Assembly (NCBI GenBank): GCA_035315885.1
Contig: DATFXM010000145.1
Span: 1-54,157, forward strand
Reading direction: 5' to 3'
DNA length: 54,157 nt
Source: DATFXM01 sp035315885
Lineage (GTDB): Bacteria; Acidobacteriota; Blastocatellia; UBA7656
In this document: positions 49,675 to 54,157 of the stretch, piece after piece
Numbering within the stretch: position 1 is the first letter of the stretch
Layout of the letters: each line of letters begins with the position of its first letter
Translations under genes and position numbers: made by a program
The notes under the pieces: generated by a model
The model's database searches: none
Seen by the model: the letters and a program-made list of their open reading frames with translations, nothing else
What the model was told of the DNA's origin: nothing

Positions 49675-51726
49675 TCACTTGCGCGCAAGGACTACCGGGG
49701 CTTGTTCGGCTGCGCCGATCTTTTCGAAGAAACTTCGGACCTTTGGATATTCCGAAGGCGGAATGGTAGCTCCAACAACCGAGAGACGACGCTTGAAATA
49801 AAGCTGACCTTCCTTCATCTCATAGGTCGCCTGATATGTGCCAAACGACGCTTCGAGCTTCACCGCGTCCGGCAGTTCATCAAGCTCAAATCCGGAGGGC
49901 AGCTTGAACCTTATCGTCTCGTCGTATGCGTGAGCCCTCAACACGATCGGTTGTTTGCGCCCGGCGCCAGTCAGCGCCAGGGATTCGCGACGGGAAACGA
50001 TGGCCGGCTTGAACACCAGAAGCCTCCCCTGCATTAGCTGAGCATATCGCTCGGCCGCAAACTCGACCTCCAGTGAGAATTTTCCTGCACCTCGATCATC
50101 CGACGGCTCGATCTTTGAGACCTTGGCTCCCGTAGCGCCTCTGGTGATCCAACTCTCGACCTGTTTTTCGTACTCGGGTCGCGGAAGACCGCGAAACTCG
50201 GTGCGCGCCCTGACCGCGGACTGGCCAACTGCCTGCTCGCGCAGCGTCGCGGTGATCCCACCGTCAGTGTTGATCACCACGTCCGCGTTGCGCGTGAGCA
50301 TGTTGGCTTCCGACGGCGTAACCGGCATCTTCAACAACGCACCGGCGTCGCGCGCGACTATGAGCGCGTAACTGCCCTGCTCGTCGCTCGGGAGATCGCC
50401 GACCGGAGTATTGTCATCGGTTGGATCAAAGATTAGCAGTCTTCCCAGCTTCGGATGAGTGACGACCGTCGCAGCCTTCGTTTCATCCGACACTTTAACC
50501 GCGATTATGCAGTGATTGAACTGCTGAGGAGACGGCCATTCCTGCCTGACGTGATTGGGATCGCCAAAATAGATCGAGACCAGATACGACTTGATCCCGA
50601 GGGCGCTCAGCATCGAGCGCATGAGATTCGCCTTGTCCTTGCAGTCGCCGTACGATTTCGCCAGCACTTCGGTTGCCGGATGAGGCCGGTATCCACCACC
50701 GCGCCCGGTTCCGATCTGAATCGAAACGTAGTTGACTCCCTGCACAAACCTGCCGATCGCGGCTATTTTCTCCAGCTCAGTGCCGGCTGTCGCCGTCAAC
50801 TGCTTCGCCTTGCCTCCAAGCGCGTCATTAAGAACAGCGGACGGATCTTGAAGCTCGCTCAACCACTGCGAAACATCTTCCCATTTCGTGAATGCCCGTT
50901 TGCCTGCGGTCGTTGGCTTGTCGGTGGGCTGGATCAAATTGATTGCCAGCCAGGGACAGGTGGCGGTTCGCGGCGGGCTCATAGGCTCATCTTCTACCGG
51001 CGGAAGATCGCGGAGCTCCCAAGAGTAGCCCGTACCTGAGGACTGCGGTTCGAGTTTGTCGTGGTTGAGGGTTAGTGCTTCGGCACTCCAGCCCTTCGGC
51101 ACCGTAACTGATATTCGTGACTTCAACACCGGCAGGGGCCGCCCCTGGAAGTACCACGTCAATTGACCGAATACCGACCGATCTTCGGTGACGGTTTCGT
51201 AACCAAAGATAGAACCCGGCTCCGCGTCGCCCGTCGCCACGATCATCATCTGCCGAGCTTCGTTGTAGACGTCATTCTCCACCAGCGCAAGCTCCGCAAT
51301 CTCGCCCTTGCCGTACTTCTTGACCTTCCCCGAGGGACTCAACATCCACGCGCGCATCTCTCGCACCTTTTCGCGATCCGTGTTGTACACTTCGCGCGCC
51401 ACTGCCTCGTCCCTGCCTTCGCGGTTCAGAACCTTAACCGCATAAAAGTTGTTTCTGACGATACGACCATCCTCCTCCAGTATCGCGGACGACTCATCTA
51501 CCAACACGACCGCGGGAACATCTTTCGGATACGACGGCACGTTCAAAGACGCGGCGGAGCGCAACCACGACGGTAAGTCGTCGGCCAAGGCAACGGTTGA
51601 ACCTCCCACCGGACCGATGCCACCCCTCTCCATTGCAACGGAGCAGAAGGCCACGACACAAAATGCCATCATAAAAAAGAGAGCGAGTCTCGCACGCTGG
51701 CCCAAAATGCGCTGAACCCTGTTCAT
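49675..51726 (-). CDS. DUF3857 / transglutaminase-like secreted protein, catalytic residues intact
   Basis: A 683-residue exported protein. A signal or anchor helix lies near residues 13-31 (LALFFMMAFCVVAFCSVAM). The DUF3857 beta domain follows (about 60-250), then a transglutaminase-like domain with the full triad: Cys in KSYGDCKDKANL, His in QQFNHCIIAV, Asp in LLIFDPTDDNTP. A C-terminal beta domain (DUF3858-like) ends the chain. Such proteins may act as envelope proteases or crosslinkers; no substrate is known. AGGAG about 10 bases upstream supports the ATG at 51726. It lies 13 bp after its paralogue and is likely co-transcribed. Confidence 0.9.
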   Translation of the reverse strand: MNRVQRILGQRARLALFFMMAFCVVAFCSVAMERGGIGPVGGSTVALADDLPSWLRSAASLNVPSYPKDVPAVVLVDESSAILEEDGRIVRNNFYAVKVLNREGRDEAVAREVYNTDREKVREMRAWMLSPSGKVKKYGKGEIAELALVENDVYNEARQMMIVATGDAEPGSIFGYETVTEDRSVFGQLTWYFQGRPLPVLKSRISVTVPKGWSAEALTLNHDKLEPQSSGTGYSWELRDLPPVEDEPMSPPRTATCPWLAINLIQPTDKPTTAGKRAFTKWEDVSQWLSELQDPSAVLNDALGGKAKQLTATAGTELEKIAAIGRFVQGVNYVSIQIGTGRGGGYRPHPATEVLAKSYGDCKDKANLMRSMLSALGIKSYLVSIYFGDPNHVRQEWPSPQQFNHCIIAVKVSDETKAATVVTHPKLGRLLIFDPTDDNTPVGDLPSDEQGSYALIVARDAGALLKMPVTPSEANMLTRNADVVINTDGGITATLREQAVGQSAVRARTEFRGLPRPEYEKQVESWITRGATGAKVSKIEPSDDRGAGKFSLEVEFAAERYAQLMQGRLLVFKPAIVSRRESLALTGAGRKQPIVLRAHAYDETIRFKLPSGFELDELPDAVKLEASFGTYQATYEMKEGQLYFKRRLSVVGATIPPSEYPKVRSFFEKIGAAEQAPVVLARK

Positions 51727-51739
51727 TACTTGTAAACTC

Positions 51740-53719
51740 CTACTTACTCGCAGTGACCGTCTGCTTGAGAGTGATCGTGTGATTGTCATTCTCGTGAAGA
51801 ACGTCGAACAACTTCTTTACCCCAGCGTAGCTTTCAACCGGAAAGAACAACGCCTGGAACACAAACTTGCGCTTGTAGATCAACGCCTCGTTCTTGTTGG
51901 CAACCATGATCTTTACATCGTAACCAGCCACGTTGTTCGCGTGGAACGGCTGAGGAGCATCGGCATTGTCCAGTTCGAATCCGGACGGCAGCTTTATCGT
52001 CACCTCATCCTCTTCGGACCACGGGAAGTGAAAATACATCGCGTGCTTTCGAGTGCTTCCGGAAAACAGCACATCGATTCCACGCTCGAAAAATCCCGGC
52101 TGCAGAAACAGCCGTTTGCCTGTCTTCTGCGCATAACCGGGCACGCGAACATGGAACGAATAAGTAAACGGCTTCACCGGATCGTTTACGTTTTCGATTT
52201 TGACATTGGTCACTTCAGCGGTGCTCAACCTCTTCTTCACCATGTCGGAAAGGTTTTGCTCGCGCTGCGCCGGGGAATCGTCGCTGTTCTGTTCCTTCTT
52301 CAGAAAGCCCAGATGACCCGTATACTCGATATTAATATCGCCTTCAAGGGTCCCGTCCTCTGCCAGGGTCAGACTGGCAGTACGCTTTTCGACGGTCTTG
52401 TCGGGTGTAGAAAGCGGCGTAGGTACAAAGGTCCCCTGTTTAGGATCGGCGATAAGCGCTTGAACGCCTTCTTCCTCCCATCGAAGCATACCAAACGGCA
52501 GATAGGGTGATGAGGGATCGAAGAACCGCCATTGCTCGCCAAACTTTATAGCGACCTCCGCCCGAGTCAAGAAGTAGTCATCACAGAAATGCGGGTCGAA
52601 GAACATGTCGCTTCGATCGCCCAGCACCGCCAGACGGGCATCAAACCCGGCTGCGATCGCCAGCGCGCCAAAAAGCCTGCCGATGTCGACGCCCGTTCCC
52701 ATGCCGTGCTTGAGAGTATCGGCCGGCGACTCGTTCTTCAGCTTTGATTTCACTGCGTCGGTGACGCCCGAGGCGTCGTCGTCTACGTTCTTGATTTTCG
52801 TACGGCAGAAATCAAAAAGCCGCTCAACCTTCTGTTCCGGAGTGGCTGCATCCCCTACAGCAGACGCCGCCGCGCGCTTTACATCGTCGTTAGTCTTGAA
52901 AGCCGTTTTGCCCACTTCGTAGACCCGCTTACTCACCTTGGGCCAGTAGAACTCGGGAGCCTGGTTTCTGTCGGCGGAATAGAATACAAGCATCCACGTC
53001 TTCACCTGGTCTTCAGGAGGCATGTGCGGCTCTTCGTGAAACGCGGGGATGTTTGAAAGACTGGTCGTGAAGAACCCGTCCTTGTCCTTGACGAATGGCG
53101 CTGGGTTGCCGTTAAACATCCTGGTGCTCATGCCCAGCGAGGAGAAGCCGATCTCGGCTCGCACGGGTTTCAGGTGGTAACGGACAGACTGAACCGGAAT
53201 GTCTCTTTGAAAATAAAGACGAATATAGTTGGCCATCGAATCGGGTCTGATTTCTTTCCACCGGTACTCGATGATCGCCCCGGGCTCTACACCGGGCATC
53301 GCAAAAGATTTGACCTTGATCTTAAAGCCGCCGGCTTTGACCACCGTGCGGTCGAAGATCTGATCCTTCTTTAGCTCGACAATCGTACCGTCAGGTTTGA
53401 TCGTTCGACCGGCGATGTCCACCAGACGTCTGTTGCCGCGATAAGGCAGCTCAATGGTGCTCTGCGAATCCTTGCCCCGATCAGTGAAGACTTTGATGCG
53501 GATGTAATTGTTGAAGACCAGGTCTGTCCCCGCATCATCGACATAGATCTCCCAGAAGATGACTTCGGCGTCTGCGTCCTTTTCCACGACCGGAGTTTTC
53601 ATCGCGAGGTGAGAGGGATCGACCGGCTTCCAGTCATCTCCGGCGAGTGACCGCTCGGCCGTGGCAAAAAGAACAAAAGTCGCTACGGCAATGAATGCAA
53701 GAGCGCGATTGAAAGTCAT
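51740..53719 (-). CDS. DUF3857 / transglutaminase-like secreted protein, degenerate active site
   Basis: A 659-residue paralogue of the downstream gene with a signal peptide (ALAFIAVATFVLFATAERSLA) and the same domain order: DUF3857, transglutaminase-like, C-terminal beta domain. Where the active enzyme has YGDCKDKA this reads HGMGTGVDIGRLF with no Cys, and the His position aligns near FLTRAEVAI with no His; only the Asp region RFFDPSSPYLPFG remains. It should be a pseudo-enzyme, perhaps a binding or scaffold partner. AGGAGGAAGCG precedes the ATG. First gene of the pair. Confidence 0.88.
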   Translation of the reverse strand: MTFNRALAFIAVATFVLFATAERSLAGDDWKPVDPSHLAMKTPVVEKDADAEVIFWEIYVDDAGTDLVFNNYIRIKVFTDRGKDSQSTIELPYRGNRRLVDIAGRTIKPDGTIVELKKDQIFDRTVVKAGGFKIKVKSFAMPGVEPGAIIEYRWKEIRPDSMANYIRLYFQRDIPVQSVRYHLKPVRAEIGFSSLGMSTRMFNGNPAPFVKDKDGFFTTSLSNIPAFHEEPHMPPEDQVKTWMLVFYSADRNQAPEFYWPKVSKRVYEVGKTAFKTNDDVKRAAASAVGDAATPEQKVERLFDFCRTKIKNVDDDASGVTDAVKSKLKNESPADTLKHGMGTGVDIGRLFGALAIAAGFDARLAVLGDRSDMFFDPHFCDDYFLTRAEVAIKFGEQWRFFDPSSPYLPFGMLRWEEEGVQALIADPKQGTFVPTPLSTPDKTVEKRTASLTLAEDGTLEGDINIEYTGHLGFLKKEQNSDDSPAQREQNLSDMVKKRLSTAEVTNVKIENVNDPVKPFTYSFHVRVPGYAQKTGKRLFLQPGFFERGIDVLFSGSTRKHAMYFHFPWSEEDEVTIKLPSGFELDNADAPQPFHANNVAGYDVKIMVANKNEALIYKRKFVFQALFFPVESYAGVKKLFDVLHENDNHTITLKQTVTASK

Positions 53720-53870
53720 CGCTTCCTCCTATTAGTGCGGAAAAGGCGCTCAAAACCTATGCAGATTCGAACTATTGAGAGTCGCTGCGGGAAGTCTACG
53801 GAGGCGGATTATACACATCGCCTGTATTAAAGAAAACAATTTCTTTTTGGTTGATTGTCACTCCAGAGAA

Positions 53871-54157
53871 CTACTTGATGGAGGCAAAAACTATGATCAA
53901 CACCGCCACTACAAAGAGCAGGATTCCGGCCATAATGAGCCATGCCGCGGGCTTCGCAAAATTCAGGGTATATCCCGGGCCTGCGATCTTCGGCACCCAC
54001 AAGCGGTCGTCCGACTCGTCGCTGTAGATCAATCCGTTCCACCCTGCGGTTGCAGGAAGCTTCCCCGACCTGCGCAAAACTCGCAAGCTTCGAAGCCATC
54101 GAGATAACCCGAAAACCACCGCAAGGGCCATCACCGTCAGCACGGTAACCACAAACC
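53871..54157 (-). CDS. DUF5808 domain membrane protein, 5'-partial at window edge
   Basis: The frame is open to the right edge, so the start lies outside or is the GTG at 54152. The visible 93 codons give a membrane helix (LTVMALAVVFGLSRWL), then the DUF5808 block GWNGLIYSDESDDRLWVPK..GYTLNF, then a second helix (AWLIMAGILLFVVAVLIIV). DUF5808 domains commonly end longer DUF1648-type membrane proteins, which suggests truncation. Function unknown. It is 150 bp upstream of the DUF3857 pair on the same strand. Confidence 0.75.
   Translation of the reverse strand, partial: FVVTVLTVMALAVVFGLSRWLRSLRVLRRSGKLPATAGWNGLIYSDESDDRLWVPKIAGPGYTLNFAKPAAWLIMAGILLFVVAVLIIVFASIK

Noticed and set aside
51779..52510. 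243-codon plus-strand frame antisense to the DUF3857 gene
   Set aside because: No domain and no start signal; it mirrors a well-supported secreted protein.

Overview
The window is bacterial chromosome with high coding density, moderately high GC and few operons longer than five genes. The best taxonomic guess is Acidobacteriota, perhaps Blastocatellia. This rests on a VWFA-related secreted protein of the kind abundant in that phylum, a DUF3857/transglutaminase pair, an EutBC fusion, a HipA-like/DUF3037 pair and heavy intergenic repeat load. It is an inference from gene content, not from a marker gene. TTG and GTG starts are unusually common among genes whose start is fixed by a Shine-Dalgarno sequence (acid phosphatase, galE, DUF3037, lutC).

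Layout. 1-2.9 kb: a flavin amine oxidase and a decayed tyrosine integrase whose stop lies 1 bp from the 3' end of an initiator tRNA-Met gene, probably an old integration site. 3-9.4 kb: hotdog thioesterase, dienelactone-hydrolase-like and phosphoribosyltransferase pair, HipA-like kinase plus DUF3037, an orphan type IV pilin, a Tat-exported acid phosphatase and a DUF5675 protein. 9.7-15.2 kb: a sugar locus (DeoR regulator, galT, a GHMP kinase in the galK position, galE, a lipoprotein sugar-binding protein). 15.3-20.2 kb: inositol-monophosphatase-like enzyme and His-rich Tat DUF3500 protein, then a sialate O-acetylesterase flanked by two copies of a long palindromic repeat. 20.2-28.2 kb: a complete six-gene efflux operon like E. 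coli cecR-ybhGFSR with its own TolC.

28.3-42.3 kb: TIM-barrel isomerase and Gfo/Idh/MocA oxidoreductase, a second amine oxidase, a MerR regulator divergent from a secreted Cys-Cys-Pro protein with a classical 19-bp-spacer MerR promoter between them, a fused ethanolamine ammonia-lyase with an APC permease, an MFS exporter, an aldo/keto reductase, an exported TIM-barrel protein and a VanY-like peptidase. 42.5-54.1 kb: VWFA protein, a phytanoyl-CoA-dioxygenase-like gene joined to lutA-lutB-lutC, a sigma-70 factor, two DUF3857 transglutaminase-like secreted proteins (one without the catalytic residues) and a DUF5808 protein cut by the window edge.

The most unusual feature is not one gene but the intergenic DNA. 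Nearly every larger gap carries short tandem arrays with a strict 7-bp period (CTCAGCA, TTTAGGG, GGCAGTA, ACCAGAA and others), often in inverted pairs and repeatedly supplying the last codons and stop codon of the adjacent gene. Two further families (CGCAAAG-type and GACGCGGAGA-type long palindromes) occupy the same kind of position. Together these look like a gene-end-targeted repeat system and are the main candidate for something undescribed.
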